The position numbers were made by a program, and so were the translations under genes. Shown here one piece after another: positions 53,275-61,697 of a DNA stretch of 64,000 nucleotides; the stretch's first letter is position 1; each line of letters opens with the position of its first letter. A model generated the notes under the pieces. It saw nothing but the letters and a program-made list of their open reading frames with translations, searched no databases and was not told where the DNA came from. Source of the DNA: Candidatus Nitrosopumilus sp. (GTDB lineage Archaea > Thermoproteota > Nitrososphaeria > Nitrososphaerales > Nitrosopumilaceae); NCBI GenBank assembly GCA_029263475.1, contig JAJCXK010000076.1, positions 1-64,000 of the forward strand, written 5' to 3'.

Positions 53275-54861
53275 ATGTCAGAGAAGGAAGTTATCGGAAA
53301 GGGAACTTGGATAGATAAGCTAGCTTCGGAGCTGCTTGAACGTGAAAAAACACTTGGACGGAGTACAAATATTTTAAGAGTGGAAAGCGGTCTGGGTGCA
53401 TCTGGAATTCCACACATCGGAAGTTTGGGAGACGCAGTAAGAGCATACGGCGTTAAATTAGCATTAGAAAATTTAGGATACAAATCTGAGCTAATTGCAT
53501 ATTCTGATGACCTGGATGGATTGAGAAAAATTCCAGAGGGATTACCGGATTCTCTAGAAGAGCACATTGCCAAACCAGTATCTTTGATTCCCGATCCTTA
53601 CGGATGTCATGACTCATACGGTATGCATATGAGCAGTATTCTTCTAGACGGATTAGACAAGGTTGGAATAAAATATGAATTCAGAAGAGCAGTTGATACT
53701 TACAAGCAAGGATTGTTAAAAGAGCAAATCCACAAGGTGTTACAAAACAGCGTCAAGATCGGAGAGAAAATATCGGAACTTGTTGGACAAGAAAAATATC
53801 AAAAATACCTGCCATATTTTCCAGTATGTGCAAACTGCAATAGACTTTACACTGCAGAAGCCACCGAATACATTTCAGATGAAAGGAAAGTAAAGTATAC
53901 GTGCCACGATACAGAGATCAGTTCAAAAATCATCAAGGGATGTGGTCATGTCGGAGAGGCTGACATTACGAAGGATCTTGGGAAATTGGCCTGGAAAGTG
54001 GAATTTGCAGCCAGATGGACAGCATTTGACATTAGATTTGAAGCGTATGGAAAGGACATCATGGATTCAGTCAAAGTAAACGACTGGGTATCAGATGAAA
54101 TTTTAGAATTCCCGCATCCTCATCACGTAAAGTATGAGATGTTCCTAGATAAAGGAGGAAAGAAGATTTCAAAGTCGCTAGGAAATGTGATAACTGCACA
54201 AAAATGGCTAGAGTTTGGCAGTCCAAAATCAATTTTGTTATTATTGTACAAGAGAATTACAGGTGCAAGAGAGCTTGGATTTGAAGATATTCCAGCATTG
54301 ATGAATGAATACAACGAGTTAGAAGACATCTATTTTGGACGAATCAAAGTAGACAATCAGGCAAAACTGATAAAATCTAGAGGACTTTATGAATACGTGA
54401 ATCTCCTCAACCCCCCAAAACAATCAAGTACGCATGTTAACTATAGACTCGTAGTAGAGTTAGCAAAAATATTCAAAGAAGACAGGGCGGACAGAGTGAT
54501 GAAAAAACTGCTGGATTACGGGGCAATAAAGGAAGCAGAACCTGAAATAGAAAGACTCATTGAGATGGCAGGTAATTTTTCAAATGAGTTTGTTCAGCAA
54601 GAAAAATCCCAAGTGACAATAGACGATACTACGAAAAAAGCACTAAAAATCCTCAGAGAGACACTGGATGCAGAAAAGACTCCCGAAGATATTCAAAACA
54701 CAATATATCAAATTGCAAAATCAAATGACATACAGCCAAAAGATTTCTTCAAGTTACTATATCAGATCATACTCGGCACGTCAAGAGGACCCAAAATAGG
54801 ACCGTTCATTTCAGATATTGGAAGAAAACAAGTAGCAAAAACGCTTTCAGAGTATGCATAG
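53275..54861 (+). CDS. lysS: Lysyl-tRNA synthetase, class I
   Basis: A 528-residue class I LysRS, the archaeal type unrelated to the class II enzyme. The HIGH motif is HIGS (47-50) in GASGIPHIGSLG and the KMSKS motif is KISKS (297-301). Cys residues in CANCNRLY and the later GCGHVG form a zinc site. It charges tRNA-Lys. It lies just after elp3, with a small membrane-protein gene 2 bp downstream. Confidence 0.97.
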   Translation: MSEKEVIGKGTWIDKLASELLEREKTLGRSTNILRVESGLGASGIPHIGSLGDAVRAYGVKLALENLGYKSELIAYSDDLDGLRKIPEGLPDSLEEHIAKPVSLIPDPYGCHDSYGMHMSSILLDGLDKVGIKYEFRRAVDTYKQGLLKEQIHKVLQNSVKIGEKISELVGQEKYQKYLPYFPVCANCNRLYTAEATEYISDERKVKYTCHDTEISSKIIKGCGHVGEADITKDLGKLAWKVEFAARWTAFDIRFEAYGKDIMDSVKVNDWVSDEILEFPHPHHVKYEMFLDKGGKKISKSLGNVITAQKWLEFGSPKSILLLLYKRITGARELGFEDIPALMNEYNELEDIYFGRIKVDNQAKLIKSRGLYEYVNLLNPPKQSSTHVNYRLVVELAKIFKEDRADRVMKKLLDYGAIKEAEPEIERLIEMAGNFSNEFVQQEKSQVTIDDTTKKALKILRETLDAEKTPEDIQNTIYQIAKSNDIQPKDFFKLLYQIILGTSRGPKIGPFISDIGRKQVAKTLSEYA

Positions 54862-54863
54862 TC

Positions 54864-55064
54864 ATGGTTCACGGGGAACACAATAGTTCAAAAAATAACG
54901 GCGGATTTGCGCTAATAATTTTAGGAGCCCTATTGTTGTTTCTTGCGCCAAACATCTATCAAGACATGAGAGATCTAGGCACCATGTCACTGATGGGAGG
55001 AATCATCATAGGAAGCATTGGGTTTTATCTGAAATTTTTCAAAGGACGAACAAGAAAAGGGTAA
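54864..55064 (+). CDS. Two-helix membrane protein (66 aa)
   Basis: A 66-residue protein with a polar N-terminus (HGEHNSSKNNGG), two membrane helices (FALIILGALLLFLAP; LMGGIIIGSIGFYL) and a basic tail (KFFKGRTRKG). ATG 54864 is 2 bp after lysS. No known family is recognised. Confidence 0.7.
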   Translation: MVHGEHNSSKNNGGFALIILGALLLFLAPNIYQDMRDLGTMSLMGGIIIGSIGFYLKFFKGRTRKG

Positions 55065-55099
55065 AGAAAGGTTCATTTTTTAGGAAAAAAGAGAGAGAT

Positions 55100-55927
55100 A
55101 TGGGATTTTTTGGTAGAAAAAAAACAGAAGAAGAGATACCTGAAAAAGATGAAGCCGCAATACACGATAGAGACGAAATAGTAATACTAAAAGAAGAGTT
55201 AGAAGGAGAAGTAGAAAAACTTCAAAGTGAATTTAGAGAGAAGCATAAAGAACTAGATGAGATTAAGCAAAAAATTGAAGAAGTGAAAAAAGAGTATGAT
55301 GCAACAGTCAGCAACATCATGTCAGTAAAAAAAGAATATAATCAAAAAAAGATGGAACTGGATGTCGTTCAACGAGAATATAAAGAAACAGTAGAGAGAA
55401 GTAAGAAAGCAGAGTCGATAAATAATTCAAAATCAATAGAAGAATTCAATAAAAATAAAGAGAGTCATTCAAAGATAAAACAAGATTTAGACGAACTAGT
55501 CAAAGAACAGGACGAGCTTAAAACTGAACAGGACGAGCTTAAAAAACAAATAGAGCAAGGTCAAACCGAACTACACAGCATAAGAAAACAACAAATCGAG
55601 TCAAAGAAAGAACTAGATGAAGCAAACTCCAGATTGTACAACGCAAAAGAAGAATTGGAGAAGAGAGATCACTTTGAAGATACAAGTATTCTGACTCCAT
55701 CTGAGAAAGAATTCATCACAGGTGAAAACGAGGATAAAAAAAGTTCTGCAGGAATAATTGAAGCTGCAAGCGCAGTAGTAGGTTCGTTAAAATCAAAACT
55801 CAACATGACATTAAAAGAATTAGAAACTGTTCAATCACTACTGGAAAAAGAAAGAGAAGCCCATGAAGAGACAAAAAAAGATTTAGAAAAATTGAAAACA
55901 GCTACAAAATCAATCGACGAGTCATAA
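55100..55927 (+). CDS. Long coiled-coil protein (275 aa)
   Basis: A 275-residue protein starting MGFFGRKKTEEEIPEKDE. Residues about 25-195 are almost continuous heptad-type helix rich in Lys, Glu and Gln, with a repeated segment QDELKTEQDELKKQ. A short linker (FEDTSILTPSEKEFITGENE) and a second coiled coil follow. There are no membrane helices. It is likely structural or scaffold in role, as in SMC-like or archaeal cytoskeletal accessory proteins, but it has no ATPase. Confidence 0.75.
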   Translation: MGFFGRKKTEEEIPEKDEAAIHDRDEIVILKEELEGEVEKLQSEFREKHKELDEIKQKIEEVKKEYDATVSNIMSVKKEYNQKKMELDVVQREYKETVERSKKAESINNSKSIEEFNKNKESHSKIKQDLDELVKEQDELKTEQDELKKQIEQGQTELHSIRKQQIESKKELDEANSRLYNAKEELEKRDHFEDTSILTPSEKEFITGENEDKKSSAGIIEAASAVVGSLKSKLNMTLKELETVQSLLEKEREAHEETKKDLEKLKTATKSIDES

Positions 55928-56362
55928 AGCTGCGAAATGCTTTTGCCATTTTGATTTAATTTCCTGCTGGGTCATACCAAGGTCGTACAAAGGAGAAATC
56001 ACCTCAGACACAGACGAAACACTTACCAACACAATGGAGTTAACAGGGCTTTTGACCCCACTAGTTCTATAATAATTCAAAATATCATCATACATGTTTC
56101 CACTCTCAATTATTCTAGCAGTTCCTTGAAACAAGTAACCCTTTCGTAGAATAGGATCAACGACATTAATTTCTACATCAGGGCAAACATGCAGATTATT
56201 CAGTGTGTCAGGTGAACGAATATCGGCAAACGCCAAGGTGTCAAACGTCCAACCTATGATTGTCCCTTTTGGAGAAATATTTGGTTTGCCATCTGAAGAA
56301 ACGGTTGCAACATAACCAAGTTTTTGGGAATTCAAAAAGTCCTTAATTTCAGGAGTAATCAT
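55922..56362 (-). CDS. PNPOx-like flavin-binding protein (pyridoxamine oxidase family)
   Basis: A 146-residue split-barrel protein. EIKDFLNSQKLGYVATVSSDGKPNISPKGT is the typical opening of the pyridoxamine 5'-phosphate oxidase-like superfamily; FADIRSPDTLNNLHVCPDVEINV and KGYLFQGTARIIESG continue the fold. Such stand-alone proteins bind FMN or F420. With F420 genes in the same genome, an F420-dependent reductase role is possible. Its end overlaps the coiled-coil gene by 6 bp. Confidence 0.85.
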   Translation of the reverse strand: MITPEIKDFLNSQKLGYVATVSSDGKPNISPKGTIIGWTFDTLAFADIRSPDTLNNLHVCPDVEINVVDPILRKGYLFQGTARIIESGNMYDDILNYYRTSGVKSPVNSIVLVSVSSVSEVISPLYDLGMTQQEIKSKWQKHFAAL

Positions 56363-56402
56363 GAGAACATCAAATGAATAGACAGCATTCTGATGTTCAT
56401 AG

Positions 56403-56501
56403 TTATCGCATAATTTCGGCCATCTCTATGGAAAAGAAGAAAAATCCAACTACGCTTGCAGCAATGGCAATCCATGCAGCAACCTGTTTAGGTTTAGACA
56501 T
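56403..56501 (-). CDS. 32-residue membrane peptide
   Basis: A 32-residue frame from ATG 56501: MSKPKQVAAWIAIAASVVGF, then more hydrophobic residues and a short polar end (IEMAEIMR). One membrane helix with a basic N-terminus. It is followed by the PNPOx gene on the same strand. It is one of several tiny membrane or Cys-rich genes in this kilobase. Confidence 0.55.
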   Translation of the reverse strand: MSKPKQVAAWIAIAASVVGFFFFSIEMAEIMR

Positions 56502-56584
56502 ATGAGGAGAGCAGTTCAAACTCACTATTGAATCTAATCAATACCTTCAGACATCTATAATTAGACAAACAACTATCAGGAATA

Positions 56585-56740
56585 GTGGCAAGTATCAAGG
56601 ACATCGGGAAATTCTTTCTATTCATAGTCGGAGGACTGGTAGCTATAATCGTAGGTTCTTTCATGATTAGAGGAACCATGCACATGTGGGACAAGCCAGG
56701 AAGCAAAAAAGCAGACAGAGAAAAAAGGACTAAAAAGTAA
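56585..56740 (+). CDS. 51-residue membrane protein
   Basis: A 51-residue frame from GTG 56585: a short amphipathic start (MASIKDIGKFF), one membrane helix (LFIVGGLVAIIVGSFMI), then a Met/His stretch (RGTMHMWDKPGSKK) and a very basic tail. Protein-like composition and a good fit between neighbours support it. The antisense frame over the same bases looks less like protein. Confidence 0.6.
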   Translation: MASIKDIGKFFLFIVGGLVAIIVGSFMIRGTMHMWDKPGSKKADREKRTKK

Positions 56741-56762
56741 GAACTTTCAAACCAAGTTTAGG

Positions 56763-57062
56763 TTGCTACAGGATTCCACAATAAGAAAATCACTTGATCA
56801 ATACATTCAAAGAAGAATACAGGAAATACCAACAGAGATCAAACAGACATTTCCAGCAATCAAACAGATTTGGAAGTGTGAAGATGAGGCGGATTTTCTC
56901 TACGGATACTATGTGGGAAAAATCGAAGAGGGATCATTACATTATTTGCTCAAGGCAACGCGTGCATCAGCTGGCGGATATGTGGATACATTTGAGATAA
57001 GAGGCATTATAGAAACTCACAAAAAAGCACTGCAGGATGCAATTAGATCTGCGATCAATTAG
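56763..57062 (+). CDS. Hypothetical protein (99 aa)
   Basis: A 99-residue soluble protein from TTG 56763. Helical ends (STIRKSLDQYIQRRIQEIP; GIIETHKKALQDAIRS) frame a strand-like middle (DEADFLYGYYVGKIEEGSLH). One Cys. No family is recognised. It is 22 bp after the tiny membrane gene on the same strand. Confidence 0.65.
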   Translation: MLQDSTIRKSLDQYIQRRIQEIPTEIKQTFPAIKQIWKCEDEADFLYGYYVGKIEEGSLHYLLKATRASAGGYVDTFEIRGIIETHKKALQDAIRSAIN

Positions 57063-57097
57063 AGAAGTAAAAATAGAACATCAGTACTAAACAATTC

Positions 57098-57271
57098 ATG
57101 GTGGGACCGCAGGATGGAGGATTTGGTTTTGATCAATCAAAAAAATATACAAGTGTAGAGAACATGGAGGAAATTTGTGTTCAATGTCAGGCAGGACAGC
57201 ACAAAAAATGCATGAAGAAATCAAAAGAGCAAGAAGTTTGCGAATGCGAGCACTGCATGATTTATGGCTAA
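57098..57271 (+). CDS. 57-residue Cys-rich protein
   Basis: A 57-residue frame from ATG 57098. After a Gly/Asp-rich start come Cys27-x2-Cys30 (ICVQCQAGQH), Cys38 and Cys48, Cys50, Cys53 (VCECEHCMIYG), six Cys plus His, enough for one or two zinc ions. No family is recognised. A second Cys-rich peptide gene follows 35 bp later. Confidence 0.6.
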   Translation: MVGPQDGGFGFDQSKKYTSVENMEEICVQCQAGQHKKCMKKSKEQEVCECEHCMIYG

Positions 57272-57306
57272 ATCAAAAAAGTCTAATTTGAATTTCAGGA
57301 TCCTTC

Positions 57307-57417
57307 ATGCAGTGCAAGAATAAAGACATAGGATGTTATCATGACAATTCCATACACACAGACGGAAATGGGAAGTGTATGGTTAGAGGATGTAAATGTA
57401 CAAAATTTGAGAACTAG
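57307..57417 (+). CDS. 36-residue Cys-rich peptide
   Basis: A 36-residue frame from ATG 57307, with Cys3, Cys10, Cys24, Cys29 and Cys31 (MQCKNKDIGC ... KCMVRGCKCTKFEN) plus two His. It probably binds zinc or another metal. It overlaps the 3' end of the convergent gene by 4 bp. Confidence 0.5.
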   Translation: MQCKNKDIGCYHDNSIHTDGNGKCMVRGCKCTKFEN

Positions 57418-57746
57418 AGTCCAGATAATTTATTTTCTAATTCTTTAATTTCATTCTGGGATGAATTTGATACGTTTTGTGCAAATTCTTTGTGTGCCAA
57501 AATAATAGCAGATAACGCCTCTTTATACTTGGAATGGCCTTTCTTAATCACATCGCAGGATTCCAGGGACGTTATATGCCCGGTTACAGTGGCAATTGCA
57601 CCCTTTTGATTAAACTGCACTATTCCCCCAAAGGCTTCAATCTGCATATATGCAGATTCTGCCTTGCACTTATAGGTAACTCTCCCAGTTTCAGTATTAA
57701 ACAACTGAGTGATTCCACCCGGCTTTCTAGTTACAGTAATTGTCAC
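57414..57746 (-). CDS. Hypothetical protein (110 aa)
   Basis: A 110-residue soluble protein. The first half alternates like beta strands with a TBP-like or OB-like look (FGGIVQFNQKGAIATVTGHI); the second half is helical (KYKEALSAIILAHKEFAQN). There is one Cys pair (27, 64). It is not recognised as a known family. Starts at ATG 57746. Confidence 0.65.
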   Translation of the reverse strand: MTITVTRKPGGITQLFNTETGRVTYKCKAESAYMQIEAFGGIVQFNQKGAIATVTGHITSLESCDVIKKGHSKYKEALSAIILAHKEFAQNVSNSSQNEIKELENKLSGL

Positions 57747-57795
57747 ACAAGGACTGGAAATGAGGAGGTATTAATTATTTTTTAAAGAAACATTT

Positions 57796-58311
57796 CTAGG
57801 CAGCAGCATCAGCAGGGGCTGCCGCATCTGCTGCAAGCATTTTATCAATCTCATTAATTGCTAGTTTGTCCCTGCCTATAAGATCAAATTTTTGCAAGAG
57901 AGTTTCAAACTTTGTTTCCTCTTGAACTTGTTCATTTACAAACCATTCTAGAAATACATACGTTGAATGATCTTTTTCTTTTTGCGCAATCTCAACCATA
58001 ACATGGATAGCCTTAGTTACTGTTTGTTCATTTTTCAATGCAGATTTAATCAGATCTTCAAGTGATTTGTACGAATTTGTAGGTGTCTTGGTTGCAGGAA
58101 CTGATGCAAGAGTGCCCAAATTATTCAGATAATGTATAATTTTTAACATGTGAGTTCTCTCCTCTTCAGACTGCATGTAGAAATAGTTGGCAGAACCCCG
58201 ATATCCGGTAACTTCACACCAGGAGGCCATAGCAAGATAGCTGTTTGATGCTGATGCTTCAAGAATAACCTGATCATCAAGGGCTTTTTTCATTTTAGGG
58301 GAAATTTTCAT
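57796..58311 (-). CDS. Ferritin (iron storage)
   Basis: A 171-residue non-haem ferritin with the four-helix ferroxidase site: Glu in VILEASASNSYLAMASW, Glu and His in YMQSEEERTHMLKIIHYL, and the later pair in VNEQVQEETKFETLLQKF. The C-terminus is Ala/Asp-rich (AADAAAPADAAA). It oxidises and stores iron. Between it and the upstream Nramp-related gene is a 32-bp spacer holding an AT palindrome that overlaps the likely promoter. Confidence 0.94.
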   Translation of the reverse strand: MKISPKMKKALDDQVILEASASNSYLAMASWCEVTGYRGSANYFYMQSEEERTHMLKIIHYLNNLGTLASVPATKTPTNSYKSLEDLIKSALKNEQTVTKAIHVMVEIAQKEKDHSTYVFLEWFVNEQVQEETKFETLLQKFDLIGRDKLAINEIDKMLAADAAAPADAAA

Positions 58312-58322
58312 AAAACTAGTAA

Positions 58323-58337
58323 AAATTTCGCAAATTT
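58323..58337. promoter_or_regulatory. AT palindrome in the ferritin promoter region
   Basis: AAATTTCGCAAATTT has 6-bp arms around CGC and lies 12-26 bp upstream of the ferritin ATG. It overlaps the place of TATA box and transcription start. It could be an iron-regulator operator or just an AT-rich TATA element. Confidence 0.3.
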
Positions 58338-58343
58338 AAAGGA

Positions 58344-59609
58344 TCATGAATAAAACTTAATGAATAAAAAGAACAATGCAAAACCACTCAGAAATATAAT
58401 TCCCGCAAAACTCAACAGTCTTAACAGAATGGACGGTTGATGTTTTTTGTCTAAGAATCTACCAGTAACCAATCTAAAATTGAATATTGCAATCACAGGC
58501 GCAATTACAAAGGACAAAACAGTTGCAAAATCAACCAAGTCTCTTAGACTATCTCCAAATTGCAATATTACTAAAAGAGAACCGCTGGAAATAATAAGCA
58601 GAAAAACGACATAAAATATGCGGGATTTTTTGTGTATTCTCTTCTCCCTAGAGGCAAAAGTTAATTCCACAGTTCTTTGCAATGACCTCGAATATCCATC
58701 AAAGACGGCAATGATCGTCCCGAACATAACAGTAAATGCCGAAGCAGAGATTATGATATAGCTCCAGTTCCCAATGGTCTTGGTGTATAGTGTTACGATT
58801 TCATGTGCAAACAAAGAATTGTCATTTGGTAATTCCTCACCAGACCCATAAAAAATGAAAGAGCCAAGGGTTACAAACATCACAGCAAGAACACCAGTAA
58901 TAAGATAAGACAGGCGAAACTCAAGCAAAGTTTCATGGAGTTTTGGCCTGTAGTTTGTTTGCTTCATTCTTTCCAACGTCCACAAACTATTCCAGCTTGA
59001 AAGATCAATGGCGGTAGGCATCCATCCCATCAATGCAATCAAGAAGAAGATTCCAGATACATCCCAGAGATCTTTTGGTTCAAATCCAGATACCGAATGT
59101 ATGGGACCGTTATACAGCGTAAGTAAAAATGCAGATGTTGTAGAAACCAGTAAAACGACGGCAATAATTTTAACTAAACTATCAAGGACACCATATTTTC
59201 CAACTGCCAATATTCCAACGCAAACTGCAAACAAAATAACCACAGTCCACACGCCAAGAAAATCGATTCCAAAAAGATTTTCAAAAAACCCCGCAGTTAC
59301 AACCCCAACAGCACCAGTTACAAAAAACATAGACGTAATAGTGAGTAGTAAATACAGCCACAAAGCAGGCTTGCCAAGTTTTCTGTAACCGTCTATAATA
59401 CTAGTCTGTGTAGAATTTGCATATCGTGAACCATATTCAAAAAAAGGATATTTCAACAATGTCACCAATACCACAAATCCCAAGATCAGCATACCATAAT
59501 CAGCACCTGCACGAGTTGACTGCACCAGATGTGACACCCCTATCGCAGTACATGCAAATAAAATTCCAGGCCCGGCAGTTTTAGATAATCGAGATAACGT
59601 TATGCCCAT
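58344..59609 (-). CDS. Nramp-related membrane carrier with altered metal site
   Basis: A 421-residue protein with about eleven helices and the overall Nramp (SLC11) plan: TAGPGILFACTAIGVSHLVQ matches the usual GPG...DPGN start, and LIALMGWMPTAIDLSSW matches the helix-6 region. The metal-site motifs Asp-Pro-Gly-Asn and Met-Pro-His-Asn are replaced (GVSHL; MPTA). It may therefore carry another ion, such as Mg2+ in the NRMT branch, or a different solute. It lies directly upstream of ferritin on the same strand. Confidence 0.8.
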   Translation of the reverse strand: MGITLSRLSKTAGPGILFACTAIGVSHLVQSTRAGADYGMLILGFVVLVTLLKYPFFEYGSRYANSTQTSIIDGYRKLGKPALWLYLLLTITSMFFVTGAVGVVTAGFFENLFGIDFLGVWTVVILFAVCVGILAVGKYGVLDSLVKIIAVVLLVSTTSAFLLTLYNGPIHSVSGFEPKDLWDVSGIFFLIALMGWMPTAIDLSSWNSLWTLERMKQTNYRPKLHETLLEFRLSYLITGVLAVMFVTLGSFIFYGSGEELPNDNSLFAHEIVTLYTKTIGNWSYIIISASAFTVMFGTIIAVFDGYSRSLQRTVELTFASREKRIHKKSRIFYVVFLLIISSGSLLVILQFGDSLRDLVDFATVLSFVIAPVIAIFNFRLVTGRFLDKKHQPSILLRLLSFAGIIFLSGFALFFLFIKFYS

Positions 59610-59612
59610 TTT

Positions 59613-59984
59613 TTAAATAGAATTAATATTCCAAGAAGCATCCACCCATACACCGACGACTTTGGCATCCAGATCCCATGAAGAAATTACTTCGACCCCT
59701 TTTTTGATTTGGGAAATATGAACATCATCAGATACCGGATTTCCTGCGCAATCATGATGGCCTGAAACTACAATCAGCTTAGACTTGTGGGCGCTTATAG
59801 AAATTCCAACTTTGTGTTTGATCGATTCAAGATCCAGGTTTTCTACGATCTTTTTATCAACACCTGGTTCTGAAATCACATCAACGAAATCAACGGAGTA
59901 TGTTTCTTTGATCCATCCTGCCAAAGGGAACTGTATTCTTCCATCTATACAAGACACAGAAGTAGCAAACTTTCCCTCAGACAT
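59613..59984 (-). CDS. Beta-carbonic-anhydrase-like protein (123 aa)
   Basis: A 123-residue protein with the zinc and dyad residues of beta-carbonic anhydrases: Cys12-x-Asp14-x-Arg16 (SCIDGR) and His76-x2-Cys79 in SGHHDCAGNP. It is much shorter than normal beta enzymes (about 170-220 residues), so the outer helices are missing. It could be a small carbonic anhydrase or a relative with another hydrolase activity. It lies 3 bp upstream of the Nramp-related gene on the same strand. Confidence 0.75.
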   Translation of the reverse strand: MSEGKFATSVSCIDGRIQFPLAGWIKETYSVDFVDVISEPGVDKKIVENLDLESIKHKVGISISAHKSKLIVVSGHHDCAGNPVSDDVHISQIKKGVEVISSWDLDAKVVGVWVDASWNINSI

Positions 59985-60013
59985 GATTCAAAGAAATCAG
60001 ACCCCTTTAAAAA

Positions 60014-60583
60014 TTATTTTTGATATAAAAAACACTCAGATGTATGATCACAGACCATGCCAGTAGCCTGCATAAACGCATAGCAGATTGTAGGCCCTAC
60101 AAAACTGAACCCGCGTTTTTTAAGATCATTGCTTAATTTTTCTGAAATGGCAGTAGACACAGGCAAATCAGATGATTTTTTGAACTTATTTTTAATCGGC
60201 TTATAATTTACAAATCCCCACAGATACAAATCAAATGAACCAAATTCTTTTTGAATTTTAATGAAATTCTTTGCATTTGAAATAGCGGAATGGATCTTGA
60301 GATTATTTCGTATAATTGACTCGTCCAAGAGAAGTTTTTCTACATGTTTTTGAGAATATTTTGAAACCTTTTTTGCATCAAATCCAGAAAAAGCTTCCCT
60401 ATACCCATCCCTACGTTTTAGAATAGTCACCCAAGACAATCCAGCTTGGGCACCCTCCAAAATTAGAAACTCAAACAATTTTTGATCATCATGTTGCGGA
60501 CGTCCCCATTCAAAATCATGATATGTTAGGTTAGGTTCATCTTTGGCCCAATGACATCTCTTTTTCACAGTTTGGTTTATCAT
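60014..60583 (-). CDS. tag: 3-methyladenine DNA glycosylase I
   Basis: A 189-residue Tag. Signatures are KKRCHWAKDEPNLTYHDFEW near the start, ILEGAQAGLSWVTILKRRD with the base-pocket residues, KRGFSFVGPTICYAFMQA and the C-terminal zinc site (GMVCDHTSECF with the N-terminal Cys/His). It removes 3-methyladenine from alkylated DNA. ATG 60583 is chosen over an in-frame TTG at 60607. Confidence 0.95.
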   Translation of the reverse strand: MINQTVKKRCHWAKDEPNLTYHDFEWGRPQHDDQKLFEFLILEGAQAGLSWVTILKRRDGYREAFSGFDAKKVSKYSQKHVEKLLLDESIIRNNLKIHSAISNAKNFIKIQKEFGSFDLYLWGFVNYKPIKNKFKKSSDLPVSTAISEKLSNDLKKRGFSFVGPTICYAFMQATGMVCDHTSECFLYQK

Positions 60584-60618
60584 GAGATATAGAATATTAG
60601 TTTTCAAGCAGGAAGATC

Positions 60619-61044
60619 ATGAAGCTAAATCCTCAGTTATTGCAAATCAATAGAAACTTTCTCATTTGTTTTGTCATTTCAGCATCAATTTCTGCAGTTG
60701 CGGCCCAATTACTTGGAGAGCATGAAAACTATCTCAACACCACAATCACAATTGTTATCGGATACGTCATTTACTTTGGAATTTTTTCAACATTGTTTTA
60801 TTTTGATAATAAAGATCGCTACAAGTCGATGAAATCAAACATGATGAAAAAGGAATTGCTAGCGTTGATTTCATCATTTGGAATAGGAGAAATAATCTAT
60901 CTTGCAATAAGATGGCCATCACTGTATTATTTTCTTGAAAGTGGAACAGAACCGTATCTGGCATCACTGATTTCAGAGGTCATCGCAACTGGATTCTATA
61001 TGATATCAGTGACAATATTTCTTCGAAAGACAAAGACTTTCTAA
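60619..61044 (+). CDS. Four-helix membrane protein (141 aa)
   Basis: A 141-residue protein with four hydrophobic helices (for example FLICFVISASISAVAAQLLG; IVIGYVIYFGIFSTLFYF). Short charged loops join them (DNKDRYKSMKSNMMKKE). There is no recognised motif; it resembles GtrA-like small membrane proteins only in its layout. It ends directly at the convergent CBS gene. Confidence 0.7.
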   Translation: MKLNPQLLQINRNFLICFVISASISAVAAQLLGEHENYLNTTITIVIGYVIYFGIFSTLFYFDNKDRYKSMKSNMMKKELLALISSFGIGEIIYLAIRWPSLYYFLESGTEPYLASLISEVIATGFYMISVTIFLRKTKTF

Positions 61045-61446
61045 TTACTTTGTAAGATGAGTGACCAAATCAGTCGATGTGATTATTCCTATAATTTTAC
61101 CGTTCTCTGTTACCGCAAGCTTTCTGATTTTTTTACTAGTCATTCTTTTCGCCGCTGCAGATATTGGCTCATTATGATTTATCGTGATAAGAGGAGATGA
61201 CATAATTTTTTCAGCTGTAGTGTCAAAGGACATGTTATTTGCAGTGATTTTTGTTGCAAAATCCCTATCAGTCACAATTCCAACAGGATGATCACTGTCT
61301 TGAACAAGTATTGCCCCAATCCCACCGTGCTGCATCATTTTAGCAATTTGAAGTGCAGTGGTAGAGAGATTCACAGTGATTAATGCCCGGGTCATAATAT
61401 CTTGAACCAAAATGGAAGAAGATGAATCAAAATCCTGACGGCTCAT
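61045..61446 (-). CDS. CBS-domain pair protein
   Basis: A 133-residue protein made of two CBS domains: VQDIMTRALITVNLSTTALQ ... GIVTDRDFATKI and IMSSPLITINHNEPISAAA ... GIITSTDLVTHL. CBS pairs bind adenosine nucleotides and sense energy state or regulate a partner. There is no fused enzyme, so the partner is unknown. Confidence 0.92.
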   Translation of the reverse strand: MSRQDFDSSSSILVQDIMTRALITVNLSTTALQIAKMMQHGGIGAILVQDSDHPVGIVTDRDFATKITANNMSFDTTAEKIMSSPLITINHNEPISAAAKRMTSKKIRKLAVTENGKIIGIITSTDLVTHLTK

Positions 61447-61697
61447 TATTTGATGAAGAAATCATAATATTTAAGATCTTCACAAAAAGTTGTTCAAAAA
61501 ACGGTTCAGAACAGATTCTAAATAACTAGTCCCATGAAATTTCCCAGTCAGAAATATCTACACCATAACTAGACGTCTCAGATTGAACGAATTTGTATTA
61601 ATCTAAATGAGTTAGAGAAGCCAAAAATTTGCATCATCACAAATCGATACTGATCATCATAGAACAGTACAGATTTAAAAAAACTTAGAAAACGAGC

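Noticed and set aside
61600-61666. C/D-box-like sequences on the minus strand (two GATGA elements and a CTGA)
   Set aside because: The two C-like boxes are only about 13 nt apart, too close for a guide and D' box between them.
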